This document shows, piece after piece, positions 26,614-36,013 of a DNA stretch of 64,000 nucleotides; the first letter of the stretch is position 1; every line of letters begins with the position of its first letter. A program made the translations under genes and the position numbers. Below the pieces are notes generated by a model. It did not search any database. It saw only the letters and a program-made list of their open reading frames with translations, and had not been told where the DNA came from. This stretch comes from Pistricoccus aurantiacus (lineage in GTDB: Bacteria > Pseudomonadota > Gammaproteobacteria > Pseudomonadales > Halomonadaceae): NCBI RefSeq assembly GCF_007954585.1, contig NZ_CP042382.1, positions 1,860,001-1,924,000 of the forward strand. Reading direction: 5' to 3'.

Positions 26614-29600
26614 TCAGCGCCTGCCGCCAGGCAGCTTGGCGCCCAGCACCAGCATGCAGGGCGTGAGCAGTAACGTCAGGGCGGTGGCGAAGGTCAGCCC
26701 GCCGGCGATGGCGCTGGAAAGCTGGGTCCACCACTGGGTGGAGGGGGCGTTGAACCCCAGCGCCGGTTCCAGCAGGTTGACGTTGATCCCCAGTACCATG
26801 GGCATCAGCCCCAGCACCGTGGTGATGGCGGTGAGCAGCACCGGGCGCAGGCGCAGGCCGCCGGCTTCCAGCGCCGCCGCCGCGGGTTCCAGCCCTTCTC
26901 GTCGCAGCACGTTGTAGGTATCGATCAGCACGATATTGTTGTTCACCACGATGCCCGCCAGGGCGATGATGCCCATTCCCACCATCACGATGCCGAAGGG
27001 CTGGCCGTTGACCAGCAGGCCGATCAGCACCCCAGCGGTGGAGAAGACGATGGCAGACAGCACCAGTCCCGCCTGATACAGGCTGTTGAACTGGGTGACC
27101 AGAATGATCGCCATCAGGAACAGCGCGATCAGGAAAGCCGAGCCCAGGAAACGCGAAGTTTCCTGCTGGTCCTCCTGCTCACCGGCGATATCCACCCGGA
27201 CGCCTTCCGGCAGCGGCTGGATTTCCTCCTGCAGGGCTTTCAGGCGTTCCGTGGACTGATAGCCTTCCGCCACGTCCGCCTCCAGGGTAATGGCGCGGCG
27301 TCCATCCACTCGTCGCAGGTTGCCGACCTTAGGCGCCGGAGTCAGGGTCACGAACTGGCTGATCGGCACCTGGCCGCGGCTGGTGTTGATGGTCAGCCGG
27401 CCCAGCTGGTCCAGGCTTCGCCAGTCTTTGGGCAGACGCACGCGAATGTCCACCTCATCCGTGGCTTCCACCGGGCGATAGGTGGCTACCTGCAAACCGG
27501 TGGTGATCAGCTGTACCGCGCTGCCGATACTCGCCACGTCGGTACCGAAGCGCGCCGCAGCCTCCCGGTCCACCTGGATGCGCCATTCCACGCCGGGCAC
27601 GCTGCGGTTGTCCTCGATATCCTCGAAGCCCCCCAGGCGACGCATGGTGGCGCGCAGCGTATCCACCATTCGATTCACCTTGTCCGGATCCTGGGCGCTG
27701 ATTTCCAGCTCGATCGGCTTGCCCTCGCTTGGGCCTTGCTCCTGCTGCCGAAATTCCAGCTGGATGCCGGGAATGTCTTGCGTACGTTCGCGCATGTCCG
27801 CGAGGATCCTGGCGACCGGGCGGCGTTTGGACCAGTCGATCAGCTGAAAGCTCAGTTGGCCGATGACGTCGACGCCAAGCTGTTCGTTAGGGGTGGCGAA
27901 GGAGCGGGCGTAAAGCGCCTGGACTTCCGGCATGTTGCGCAGCCGCGACTCGACCCGCTGGACCACCGCGTCCTTCTCGGAAACGGAAAGGTCGCCGCGC
28001 AGATGCACCATGGCCTGGGCCCGGTCCGGCTCCACGCTGGGAAAGAACTCGACGCCATGATTGAAGCGCGCGTAAGCGGTATAGACCAGCGCCATGCCCA
28101 GCATCGCCGCCAGCAGCGTCTTGCCGGGATGCCGGATCAGCTTGCCCAGCAGCTGGCGATAGCCGCGTCCGCCGCGGGTGATGTGGTCCGAGCCACGCGC
28201 CTTGCCGGGACTGAAAGCGCCTCCCAGGGTCGGCAGGAAGATCAGCGCCATGGCCAGTGACGCCAGCAGACACACCACTACCGTGGCGGGCAGGTACTTC
28301 ATGAACTGTCCCACCACCCCGGGCCAAAAAAGTAGCGGCATGAACACCACCACCGTGGTGGCGGTGGAGGCGATCACCGGCCAGGCCATGCGAGTGGCGG
28401 CGTTCGCCCAGGCTTCCTTGCGCGGCTGGCCCTGAGCGAGATGGCGATCCGCCAGTTCACTGACCACGATGGCCCCGTCCACCAGCATGCCTGCCACCAG
28501 GATCAGTGCGAACAGCACGACGATGTTCAGGGTGAAGCCGATGGCCCAGATCATCAGAATGCCGCTCAGGAAGGCGCCGGGAATGGTCAGTCCCACCATC
28601 ATCGCGGCGCTGGCCCCCATGCTGGCGAGAATCACTATCAAGACCATGACCACCGCCGCCATCACGTTGTTGAGCAGCTCCGAGAGCAGATCTTCCACGG
28701 TCTGGGACTGGTCCATGATGATGTCCGTCTCGAGTCCCTCGGGAAACAGCGGCTCCGCCTCCTTCAAAAGCTCTCGCACCGCGCTGGCGGTGGCAATGAT
28801 GTTGGCCCCGGCGCGCTTGGAGATTTCCAGCACCAGCGCCGGCTGGCCGTCGATGCGGGCAAAGCCCTCCGGATCCTTGAAGGTGGGGCGAATCTGCGCC
28901 ACGTCGCCGAAGGTCACTACCTGATCGCCGTCCACCTTGACCGGTATCTCAAGCACGTCCTCGATGTCTTCGATGACCCCGGGCACCTTCAAGGACAGGC
29001 GTCCAGCGCCGGTATCCAGGCTTCCCGCCGCCACCAGCCGGTTGTTGCGGGAGACCCGGTTGAACAGGGTATCGAAATCCACGCCGTAGCTTTCCAGCAC
29101 CAGCGGATCGACGACGATCTCCATCAACTCCTCCCGCTCGCCGCCGATGTCCACTTCCAGCACCTGAGGAATACCTTCGATAGCTTCCTTGAGGCGCCTT
29201 GCCGCGGTAAGCAGCTGGCGCTGATCCAGCGGCCCCGAAAGGCCGATGGACATCACCGGGAACAGCCCCACGTTGATCTCCATGACTCGAGGTTCCTCCG
29301 CTTCGGTAGGCAGGGAACTCTTGGCGATATCCACCTGCTCCCGCACGTCCATCAGCGCCTGGCGGGCGTCGAAGCCGGCGTCGAACTCGAGGATCACCGA
29401 GGCGAAGCCCTCCCCGGTCTGGAAGGTCATCTTGTCGAGCCCTTCGATGCTGCGCAGCTCCTGCTCCAGCGGCCGAGCCAGCAGGCGCTCGCCGTCCTCC
29501 GGACTGACCCCTTCCAGCACCACGGAGACGTAGATCATCGGAATGGCCACGTCCGGGTTGGCTTCCTTGGGAATCGCTCGGTAGGCCATGACTCCGGCCA

Positions 29601-29670
29601 CCAGCAGAAAGATCAGCAGCATCAGCGTCGTGCGGGTGCGATCGATGGCCGCCTGAATCAGCGCGCGCAT
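26614..29670 (-). CDS. RND-family efflux transporter, permease subunit (HAE-type)
   Basis: This 1018-residue inner-membrane pump has the RND layout. TM1 is at the N-terminus (TLMLLIFLLVAGVMAYRAIP), followed by a large periplasmic loop, TM2-6 around residues 330-500, TM7 (about 520-540), a second periplasmic loop and TM8-12. Characteristic sequences are VSPEDGERLLARPLEQELR, LVAGMLVDGAIVVSELADRH (TM4 proton-relay region) and MGIIALAGIVVNNNIVLID. It is closer to the broad AcrB-like efflux group than to metal pumps: a CusA-type methionine relay is not seen. It starts two bases after the adaptor gene. No outer-membrane channel gene is next to it, so it must borrow one. Substrate unknown. Confidence 0.9.
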   Translation of the reverse strand: MRALIQAAIDRTRTTLMLLIFLLVAGVMAYRAIPKEANPDVAIPMIYVSVVLEGVSPEDGERLLARPLEQELRSIEGLDKMTFQTGEGFASVILEFDAGFDARQALMDVREQVDIAKSSLPTEAEEPRVMEINVGLFPVMSIGLSGPLDQRQLLTAARRLKEAIEGIPQVLEVDIGGEREELMEIVVDPLVLESYGVDFDTLFNRVSRNNRLVAAGSLDTGAGRLSLKVPGVIEDIEDVLEIPVKVDGDQVVTFGDVAQIRPTFKDPEGFARIDGQPALVLEISKRAGANIIATASAVRELLKEAEPLFPEGLETDIIMDQSQTVEDLLSELLNNVMAAVVMVLIVILASMGASAAMMVGLTIPGAFLSGILMIWAIGFTLNIVVLFALILVAGMLVDGAIVVSELADRHLAQGQPRKEAWANAATRMAWPVIASTATTVVVFMPLLFWPGVVGQFMKYLPATVVVCLLASLAMALIFLPTLGGAFSPGKARGSDHITRGGRGYRQLLGKLIRHPGKTLLAAMLGMALVYTAYARFNHGVEFFPSVEPDRAQAMVHLRGDLSVSEKDAVVQRVESRLRNMPEVQALYARSFATPNEQLGVDVIGQLSFQLIDWSKRRPVARILADMRERTQDIPGIQLEFRQQEQGPSEGKPIELEISAQDPDKVNRMVDTLRATMRRLGGFEDIEDNRSVPGVEWRIQVDREAAARFGTDVASIGSAVQLITTGLQVATYRPVEATDEVDIRVRLPKDWRSLDQLGRLTINTSRGQVPISQFVTLTPAPKVGNLRRVDGRRAITLEADVAEGYQSTERLKALQEEIQPLPEGVRVDIAGEQEDQQETSRFLGSAFLIALFLMAIILVTQFNSLYQAGLVLSAIVFSTAGVLIGLLVNGQPFGIVMVGMGIIALAGIVVNNNIVLIDTYNVLRREGLEPAAAALEAGGLRLRPVLLTAITTVLGLMPMVLGINVNLLEPALGFNAPSTQWWTQLSSAIAGGLTFATALTLLLTPCMLVLGAKLPGGRR

Positions 29671-29672
29671 GC

Positions 29673-30764
29673 TCAGGACTCTCGGGGCAAAGCGGCGTCC
29701 ACCACCTCGACCCGTTCGCCCGGCTCGACGAAACCGCCGCCTAGCGTGATCAGGCGCAATTTTTCCGGGATGCCGCTGACCCAAGCGCGCTCGCTGGTGG
29801 CGGAAAGCAGGGTCACCGGATGAAAGACCACCTGCTGCTGGTCGTCTACCGCCTTGACCCCGAGCCGGCCCTTGTCGTCGAGTACCAGCAGCGCCGGCGA
29901 CAGCGCATGGGCCTGACGGCTGGGTCTGGCGATACGCAGCGTCGCGCTGGCGCCGGCCAGGCGCAGGCTGTCCGGATTGTCGATCAGCGCCTCCACGGCA
30001 AAACTTCGAGTCTGAGGATTCGCCTGGTTTGCTACATGGGTCAGCTCACCCTCCAGGGTGCGACCGTCCAGCAGGGTCACCTCCACCTCGAGCCCGGGCT
30101 CGAGCCCCTGGGCGTCCCGCTGCGGGATCTGGGCCTCCGCCTTCAGCTGGCTGGGGTCGATCAGCAGGCCGTAGCTCTCGCCCACTTGCAGGCTATCGCC
30201 AGGATCCACGTCCAGACGATCCAGAATGCCGGCGAAAGGCGCCTGGGGGCGGGTCTTGGCCAAGGCTTCCCGCAGACTGGCGGCTTCCGCCTGGGCCTGG
30301 GCCAGTTCCGTGGTGAATTTCAATAGTTCCGTGCGGGAAATCAGATCGCGCTTTTCCAGACTCCTGGCGCCTTCGTATTCCGCCCGGGCGGACTCGAGTT
30401 CTGCCTGAGCCCGGGCCAGCTGCTGCGGCAGATCCTCCTGATCGAGTTCGAGCAGTACGGTACCTTCTTTCACACGGGCACCTTGCTTGACCGGCAGCCG
30501 CTGGACGCGACCCTCGATGCGCGCCCGCAGGTCGATGGCCTGTCGCGCGGTGAGACTGCCTTGGGCGAGCAGCGTCGGCTGGTAGTCCTGCGCCTCGTCC
30601 AGGCGGACTTCGACCCGCGCCAGCCCCGCCGAGTCGTCTTCCTGTGCTGCGCTTTCCGGCGCCTCGTCGCGAAACGCCTGAAGATTGCCGAACGCCAGCC
30701 ATAGCAGCAGCAATAGTGTCAGAACGACGGCGAGCAGGTAGGAGACGGTGGAGCGACGCGGCAT
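29673..30764 (-). CDS. RND efflux periplasmic adaptor (membrane fusion protein)
   Basis: This 363-residue adaptor has an N-terminal membrane anchor (VSYLLAVVLTLLLLLWLAFG). A lipoyl/biotinyl-like split domain (IEGRVQRLPVKQGARVKEGT and later APFAGILDRLDVDPGDSLQVG) flanks an alpha-helical hairpin (about 110-165, rich in Ala, Glu and Gln). A beta-barrel domain follows. It links the RND pump in the inner membrane to an outer-membrane channel. The hairpin is short, as in adaptors of AcrA-like pumps. It is the first gene of a two-gene operon and is divergent from mdh. Confidence 0.9.
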   Translation of the reverse strand: MPRRSTVSYLLAVVLTLLLLLWLAFGNLQAFRDEAPESAAQEDDSAGLARVEVRLDEAQDYQPTLLAQGSLTARQAIDLRARIEGRVQRLPVKQGARVKEGTVLLELDQEDLPQQLARAQAELESARAEYEGARSLEKRDLISRTELLKFTTELAQAQAEAASLREALAKTRPQAPFAGILDRLDVDPGDSLQVGESYGLLIDPSQLKAEAQIPQRDAQGLEPGLEVEVTLLDGRTLEGELTHVANQANPQTRSFAVEALIDNPDSLRLAGASATLRIARPSRQAHALSPALLVLDDKGRLGVKAVDDQQQVVFHPVTLLSATSERAWVSGIPEKLRLITLGGGFVEPGERVEVVDAALPRES

Positions 30765-30994
30765 TCAGACATCCTTAGCGATAAAAAGAAGGTGCGATGA
30801 TAAAGCAAGAAGCGCCACAGAATAGCCCAGCCCCGGGCCTGGATACGACACCAGCACAAGGTCCGTTTGTCGCGGCAAGGTCAAACGCGGCTTGTTGGAC
30901 CACTCGATGGGCTCAGTGTTTCCACCACCTTTGGCGGCATTGAGTTTTGTGCACTGCAGGCATACTATCGAAACGCATTGCACTACCTACTAGA

Positions 30995-31022
30995 TAGACC
31001 GCTTTACCCACTAGACCGCTTT
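30995..31022. repeat. Direct repeat TAGACCGCTTT in the mdh upstream region
   Basis: The 11-mer TAGACCGCTTT occurs at 30995-31005 and again at 31012-31022, 17 bp apart, about 85 bp before mdh. Spacing of roughly one and a half helical turns is compatible with a tandem activator site. The rest of the 340-bp gap between the adaptor gene and mdh (30765-31104) shows no gene. Confidence 0.35.
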
Positions 31023-31104
31023 GTTTGCGCCTGTGGCGGTTCGTACTTGCCTCCCGGGCCAACGCTTCGCGATCGACATCCCGCGCTATTTCAAGGAGCC
31101 AATG

Positions 31105-32085
31105 ATGAAGGAACCCGTACGTATTGCCATTACCGGCGCCGCCGGGCAGATCAGCTATTCGCTTATCTTCCGAATTGCCGCCGGCGACCTGCTGGGTCCC
31201 AAGCAACCGGTCATCCTGCATTTGCTCGAGATTCCCCAGGCCATGGACGCCCTCGAGGGCGTGGTGATGGAAGTCAACGACTGCGCCTTCCCGCTGGTTC
31301 GTGACATCGTCGCCACGGATGATCCCAACGTGGCTTTCAAGGACATCGACTACGGCCTGCTGGTCGGTTCCCGGCCCCGCGGCCCGGGCATGGAGCGCAA
31401 GGACCTGCTGGAAGCCAACGCGGAAATCTTCTCCGTGCAGGGCAAGGCGCTCAACGACAACGCCAAGCGCGACGTCAAGGTGCTGGTGGTCGGCAACCCG
31501 GCAAATACCAACGCGCTGATCGCCGCGGAAAACGCACCGGACATTCCCTCCGGTCAGATCACCGCCATGGTGCGTCTGGATCACAACCGCGCCAAGAGCC
31601 AGCTGGCCCAGAAGCTCGGCAAGCATGCCAACGATGTGAAGACCGTGATCGTCTGGGGCAACCATAGTTCCACCCAGTTCCCGGATCTCTCTCACTGCAA
31701 GGTGGACGACAAGCCCGCCCTGGATCAGGTGGATCAGGACTGGTACGAGAACGACTTCATCCCCACGGTGCAGCAGCGTGGCGCCGCCATCATCAAGGCC
31801 CGGGGCGCCTCCAGCGCCGCCTCCGCCGCTTCCGCCGCTATCGACCATATGCGCGACTGGGCGCTGGGTACCGAAGGCTACGTGGTGAGCATGGCGGTAC
31901 CTTCCGACGGCAGCTACGGCATCGAGCCCGGCATCATGTACGGCTACCCGGTGACCTGCGACGGCGGCAAGTACAAGATCGTCGAGGGTCTGGAAATCGA
32001 CGACTTCAGCCGCTCTCGCATGAAGGCCACGGAAGACGAGCTGCGTGAAGAGCGAGAAGCCGTGAAGCACCTGTTCGGCAAATAA
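31105..32085 (+). CDS. mdh: Malate dehydrogenase (NAD-dependent)
   Basis: This 326-residue enzyme interconverts malate and oxaloacetate. It is the cytosolic-type (LDH-like fold) form used by many proteobacteria: the N-terminal nucleotide loop is [17 protein letters not shown], then ARPRG-type substrate loop sequence [26 protein letters not shown] and the catalytic pair in MVRLDHNR and [15 protein letters not shown] lies six bases before ATG 31105 and three before the neighbouring ATG 31102, so the second ATG is taken. A strong terminator follows. It works with PckA, elsewhere in the window, to connect the TCA cycle to gluconeogenesis. Confidence 0.95.
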   Translation: MKEPVRIAITGAAGQISYSLIFRIAAGDLLGPKQPVILHLLEIPQAMDALEGVVMEVNDCAFPLVRDIVATDDPNVAFKDIDYGLLVGSRPRGPGMERKDLLEANAEIFSVQGKALNDNAKRDVKVLVVGNPANTNALIAAENAPDIPSGQITAMVRLDHNRAKSQLAQKLGKHANDVKTVIVWGNHSSTQFPDLSHCKVDDKPALDQVDQDWYENDFIPTVQQRGAAIIKARGASSAASAASAAIDHMRDWALGTEGYVVSMAVPSDGSYGIEPGIMYGYPVTCDGGKYKIVEGLEIDDFSRSRMKATEDELREEREAVKHLFGK

Positions 32086-32104
32086 TCTCGCCGTAAAAGC
32101 ATGA

Positions 32105-32142
32105 AAAAAGCCTCGCCGGTATCCGCCGGCGAGGCTTTTTAT
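32105..32142 (+). terminator. Rho-independent terminator after mdh
   Basis: AAAAAGCCTCGCCGG (32105-32119) pairs perfectly with CCGGCGAGGCTTTTT (32126-32140) across a 6-base loop. The U-tract follows directly. The symmetric A and T tracts would allow bidirectional use. Confidence 0.92.
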
Positions 32143-32224
32143 TAACCCTGCAAGCATTTATGTCGGGTTAATTGCGGCACAGGGAAGTGCCGCCGCCGGC
32201 CGGTAGGTCGGCGCGAGCCCGCGT

Positions 32225-32258
32225 CACACCAGCAGATTCACTGATCTGCGCCAGTGTG
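32225..32258. repeat. Imperfect hairpin downstream of mdh
   Basis: CACAC..CAGAT on the left and ATCTG..GTGTG on the right form an imperfect inverted repeat around TCACTG. It lies in the 231-bp gap between mdh and the convergent HAD phosphatase gene. No T-tract follows; function unclear. Confidence 0.3.
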
Positions 32259-32316
32259 GCGGGGGCGACAATCAAAGAGGTCAGGATGACCTATTTGATT
32301 GCCAGGTTAATAGTGT

Positions 32317-32973
32317 TCAGTCCCGCAGCGTGATGATCCGCCAGCCGCGATTTTCGGCTTCCCGACGCAATATTTCGTCCGGGTCCACCGCCACCGGGTT
32401 GTCCACCCGTTCCAGCAGCGGCAGGTCGTTGTGGGAATCGCTGTAGAACCAGGCGCCGTCGAGGGTGATGTCCTGATGTTCCAGCCACTGCTCCAGCCGC
32501 TCGATCTTGCCTTCTCGATAGCTGGGTGTGCCGCTGATTCGGGTGGTATAGCGCCCGTCGATCACTTCCGGTTCCACGGCGATCAAGTCGTCCACCCCGA
32601 GACGTTCGGCGATCGGCCCGGCGATGAAGCGGTTGGTGGCGGTGATGATCAAAAGATGATCGCCCTTGGCGCGATGGCGTGCCAGCAGTTCCTCGCCCTT
32701 GATCAGAATATGCGGCTCGATCTTGCCCGCCATGAACTGCTGATGCCAGGCGGCCAGCTGCTCCGGGGTGTTGTTCGCCAGCGGCTGCAAGGCGAAGGCC
32801 AGGTAGGCGTGGATATCCAGGGAGCCCTGCTGATATTGGCGATAGAAGCGTTCATTGGTTTCTCGATAGTTCACCGGGTCCACGGCGCCTTGTTCCAGCA
32901 GGAATTCTCCCCAGGCGTGATCGCTGTCGGTACCCAGCAAGGTATTATCGAGATCGAAGATGGCCAGGCTCAA
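32317..32973 (-). CDS. HAD-family phosphatase, subfamily IB (SerB-like)
   Basis: This 218-residue hydrolase has the HAD motif I with the nucleophile aspartate (FDLDNTLLGTDSDHAW), motif II threonine in LLIITATNRF, motif III lysine in YREGKIERL and motif IV in WFYSDSHNDLPLLE. Subfamily IB includes phosphoserine and histidinol phosphatases, so a small phosphorylated metabolite is the likely substrate. In Pseudomonas an equivalent HAD gene also sits next to rppH-ptsP (established gene order). Here it is divergent from rppH, with 267 bp between the starts. Confidence 0.88.
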   Translation of the reverse strand: MSLAIFDLDNTLLGTDSDHAWGEFLLEQGAVDPVNYRETNERFYRQYQQGSLDIHAYLAFALQPLANNTPEQLAAWHQQFMAGKIEPHILIKGEELLARHRAKGDHLLIITATNRFIAGPIAERLGVDDLIAVEPEVIDGRYTTRISGTPSYREGKIERLEQWLEHQDITLDGAWFYSDSHNDLPLLERVDNPVAVDPDEILRREAENRGWRIITLRD

Positions 32974-33240
32974 GGCAGGCTCCTTGGTGACGAATGATCG
33001 ATAGCCGCCGCGCTGCGGAGCTATTCATGCCAATATAAAAAGTAACGGGAAAGCGTCGAGAATTATTGCAGACCGTAGCGCATTTTTATATACGCTGCAC
33101 CGCACCCTGCGGCAATACCGCCCACGGCGTCGTCGGTAAACGCATCAAGGCTCATGGGCAATGCCACGCTTAAGTTGTTGATGCGCTTTCGAGCTTTATG
33201 GAAGAATGGTTCCAATACTAGACTTATCAAGGTGAAGTCC

Positions 33241-33735
33241 GTGATCGACGCTGACGGCTTTCGCCCTAACGTTGGCATTATCATAGCCAACCGGCAAGGG
33301 CAGCTGCTTTGGGCGCGTCGGGTAGGGCAGAACGCATGGCAATTCCCCCAGGGAGGCATCAAGGCAAACGAGACGCCCCATCAAGCTCTGTATCGAGAGC
33401 TGGAAGAGGAAATCGGCTTGACCGCCGCTGATGTGGAAATGCTTGCCTGTACTCGCGGTTGGCTACGTTACCGCCTGCCCCGACGCATGATTAGAACGCA
33501 TTCAAGGCCGGTATGTATCGGCCAGAAGCAAAAATGGTTCCTGCTGAAGATTCGTTGTCAGGATAGCCGGGTATGTGTGGATACCACGGCCAAGCCGGAG
33601 TTCGATGGCTGGCGCTGGGTGAGCTACTGGTATCCGCTGGGGCAGGTGGTGTCCTTCAAGCGGGAAGTCTATCGCCGCGCGCTGCGCGAGTTGGCCCCGC
33701 GGGCGCAGCGCCTGGCCCTGGGGGACGGTGACTGA
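33241..33735 (+). CDS. rppH: RppH, RNA pyrophosphohydrolase
   Basis: This 164-residue Nudix enzyme removes pyrophosphate from the 5' end of triphosphorylated mRNA and so triggers RNase E decay. It starts with [19 protein letters not shown] and has [18 protein letters not shown]. The Nudix box glutamates follow in [10 protein letters not shown], with [11 protein letters not shown] and [13 protein letters not shown] further on, all as in E. coli RppH. GTG 33241 is the start by family comparison, with AAGGTGA upstream. The stop is immediately followed by the ptsP ATG with no gap, so the two genes are cotranscribed and probably coupled. Confidence 0.95.
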   Translation: MIDADGFRPNVGIIIANRQGQLLWARRVGQNAWQFPQGGIKANETPHQALYRELEEEIGLTAADVEMLACTRGWLRYRLPRRMIRTHSRPVCIGQKQKWFLLKIRCQDSRVCVDTTAKPEFDGWRWVSYWYPLGQVVSFKREVYRRALRELAPRAQRLALGDGD

Positions 33736-36003
33736 ATGGCCATGCTCGACGTGCTACGCCGTATCGTCCAGGAAGTCAACGGGGCTCGCACCCTGGAAGC
33801 GGCCCTGTCGACCATGGTGCGGCGTACCCGCAAGGCCATGCAGACCGACGTCTGTTCCTTCTATTTATACGATACGGAGCTGGAGCGCCTGGTGCTGATG
33901 GAAACCATCGGCCTCAAGCCTCAGGCGGTGGGACGGGTGTCCCTGCGATTGGGCGACGGACTGGTGGGATGGGTCGCCGAGCGCGAGGAACCCTTGAACC
34001 TGGAGGACGCCACCGCCCATCCCAGTTTTCGCTATTTCCCGGAAACCGGCGAGGAACGCTATTCGAGCTTTCTCGGCGTGCCCATCATTCATCAGCGCCA
34101 CATGCTCGGCGTGCTGGTGGTGCAGCAGCAGGACAACCGTCGCTACGACGAAGGCGACGAAGCGTTCCTGGTGACCATGGCCGCGCAGCTCGGTGGGGTG
34201 CTGGCGCATGCCCTGGCCACCGGCGCCTTGAATTGCCCTACGGATCCTTCCGGCCAGGCGGTGTTTCGCGGCGTGGCGGCGTCGCCGGGCCGGGTGATCG
34301 GCACAGCGGTGGTTATCTCGCCGCCGGCGGACCTGGACGGCGTACCGGATCTGGTGCCGACGGATATCGCCGACGAAGTCCGGCGTCTGAGAAACGCCAT
34401 TCGCCAGGTCAGCGATGAGCTCCAGGCCACCGCTGCACGGCTGATCGGGCGTATCAGTTCCCAGGAGCTGGCGCTGTTCGACGTCTATCAGCAGATACTC
34501 AGCGACGCCTCGCTGGGCCAGGAAGTGGAAAAACGCATTGAGGAAGGCCAGTGGGCCCCCGGCGCGCTGGCGGACGTGGTACGCCGTCACGTGCAGTATC
34601 TGGAGCGGGTCGACGACGACTACCTGCGGGAGCGGGCGGCGGATATCCGCGATCTGGGGAGGCGGGTACTGGCACATCTTCAGGAAGACAATCCGCAGAC
34701 GCCGGAATCCTTCCCGGAGCAGTCGATTCTGGTGGGAGACGAGATCAGTGCGGCGATCCTGGGGGAAGTGCCGCGACACAAGCTGGCGGGTCTGGTGGCC
34801 TTGCGTGGCTCGAGCAATTCCCACGTGGCGATTCTGGCCCGGGCCATGGGGATCCCCACGGTGCTGGGCATGGTGGATCTGCCGCTGCCCCGGCTCAACG
34901 AAGCCCCGGTGATTCTGGACGGCCATCGCGGCCGGCTGATCGTCAGGCCCAGCGCCGACATGCAGCGCCACTATCAAAGTCTGATCGCCGAGGAGCAGGC
35001 AGTGAATCGGCTGCTGGAAAACGAGCAGGATCTGCCTTGCGTGACCCCGGACGGCCATGCGTTGCCGCTGCTGGTCAATACCGGCCTGGCCACGGAGCTG
35101 ATGGCTGCGCTCAAGACGCGCATCGCCGGGGTCGGTCTCTATCGCACCGAAGTGCCTTTCATGACCACCGAGCGCTTTCCCGGCGAGCAGGAGCAGACCA
35201 CCCTGTATCGTGAGCAGCTGGCGGGATTCGCGCCGCTGCCGGTGGTCATGCGTACCCTGGATATCGGCGGCGACAAGGACCTGCCGTATTTCCCCATCGA
35301 CGAGACCAACCCTTTCCTGGGCTGGCGGGGCATTCGCGTCACTCTCGATCATCCGGAGGTGCTGATGGTGCAGCTGCGGGCCATGCTGCGCGCCTCCCAG
35401 GGGCTGGGTAACCTGCGCATTCTGCTGCCGATGATCACCAGCATCGACGAGGTGGATACGACCCTGCGTTTGATCGAGCGCGCTCAGCGGGAGCTGAACG
35501 AAGACGGTATTACCGTCGAGAGGCCCAGAATTGGCGTCATGCTCGAGGTGCCGGCGACGCTCTATCAGCTGCCGGCGCTGGCGGAACGGGTGGATTTCTT
35601 CTCCGTGGGCAGCAACGACCTGACCCAGTATCTGCTGGCGGTGGATCGCAACAACCCTCGGGTCGCCGGGCTTTACGACGCCTGTCATCCGGCGGTGCTG
35701 ACGGCCTTGGCCCGAGCCTCCAGGGAGGCGGCGGCGCTCGAGATGCCCATCGCGGTTTGCGGCGAGCTGGCCGGCGATCCCGCCGGCGCCTTGCTGTTGA
35801 TGGGAATGGGCTTCGATGCGCTTTCCATGAACACGCCGAATCTGCCTCGAGTGCGTGCCGCCATTCGGCGAGTCTCTCTGGCCAATGCTCGGGCGCTGGT
35901 GGATGAAGTGCTGCAACTGACGACCTGCTCGGAGGTCTGGCAACATCTGGAAGCGCGCCTTGCCGAGTGGCAGCTGGCGCATCTGCTTCCCCCCAAGGAC
36001 TAG
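33736..36003 (+). CDS. ptsP: PtsP, phosphoenolpyruvate-protein phosphotransferase of the nitrogen PTS (EI-Ntr)
   Basis: The protein has 755 residues. A GAF domain covers about 1-160 (DVCSFYLYDTELERLVLM, FLGVPIIHQRHMLGVLVV). The PEP-utiliser N-terminal domain follows, with the phosphorylated histidine at about residue 363 (GSSNSHVAILARAMG). The PEP-binding TIM barrel has MRTLDIGGDKDLPYF, GWRGIR and the active cysteine in AVCGELAGDP. It transfers phosphate from PEP to NPr in the regulatory nitrogen PTS, which links nitrogen status to K+ transport and storage-polymer control in proteobacteria. NPr and EIIA-Ntr are not in the window. Confidence 0.95.
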   Translation: MAMLDVLRRIVQEVNGARTLEAALSTMVRRTRKAMQTDVCSFYLYDTELERLVLMETIGLKPQAVGRVSLRLGDGLVGWVAEREEPLNLEDATAHPSFRYFPETGEERYSSFLGVPIIHQRHMLGVLVVQQQDNRRYDEGDEAFLVTMAAQLGGVLAHALATGALNCPTDPSGQAVFRGVAASPGRVIGTAVVISPPADLDGVPDLVPTDIADEVRRLRNAIRQVSDELQATAARLIGRISSQELALFDVYQQILSDASLGQEVEKRIEEGQWAPGALADVVRRHVQYLERVDDDYLRERAADIRDLGRRVLAHLQEDNPQTPESFPEQSILVGDEISAAILGEVPRHKLAGLVALRGSSNSHVAILARAMGIPTVLGMVDLPLPRLNEAPVILDGHRGRLIVRPSADMQRHYQSLIAEEQAVNRLLENEQDLPCVTPDGHALPLLVNTGLATELMAALKTRIAGVGLYRTEVPFMTTERFPGEQEQTTLYREQLAGFAPLPVVMRTLDIGGDKDLPYFPIDETNPFLGWRGIRVTLDHPEVLMVQLRAMLRASQGLGNLRILLPMITSIDEVDTTLRLIERAQRELNEDGITVERPRIGVMLEVPATLYQLPALAERVDFFSVGSNDLTQYLLAVDRNNPRVAGLYDACHPAVLTALARASREAAALEMPIAVCGELAGDPAGALLLMGMGFDALSMNTPNLPRVRAAIRRVSLANARALVDEVLQLTTCSEVWQHLEARLAEWQLAHLLPPKD

Positions 36004-36013
36004 CCGACTTGCT

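Noticed and set aside
28441-29823. A 460-codon open frame on the plus strand opposite the RND pump
   Set aside because: It is antisense to a full RND gene with every expected motif. The encoded protein is His/Gln-rich with no recognisable domain, which is typical of antisense frames in GC-rich DNA.
26614-30764. A heavy-metal (Cus-type) efflux system
   Set aside because: The pump lacks an obvious methionine relay and there is no CusF-like chaperone or metal sensor. A general HAE-type pump fits better.
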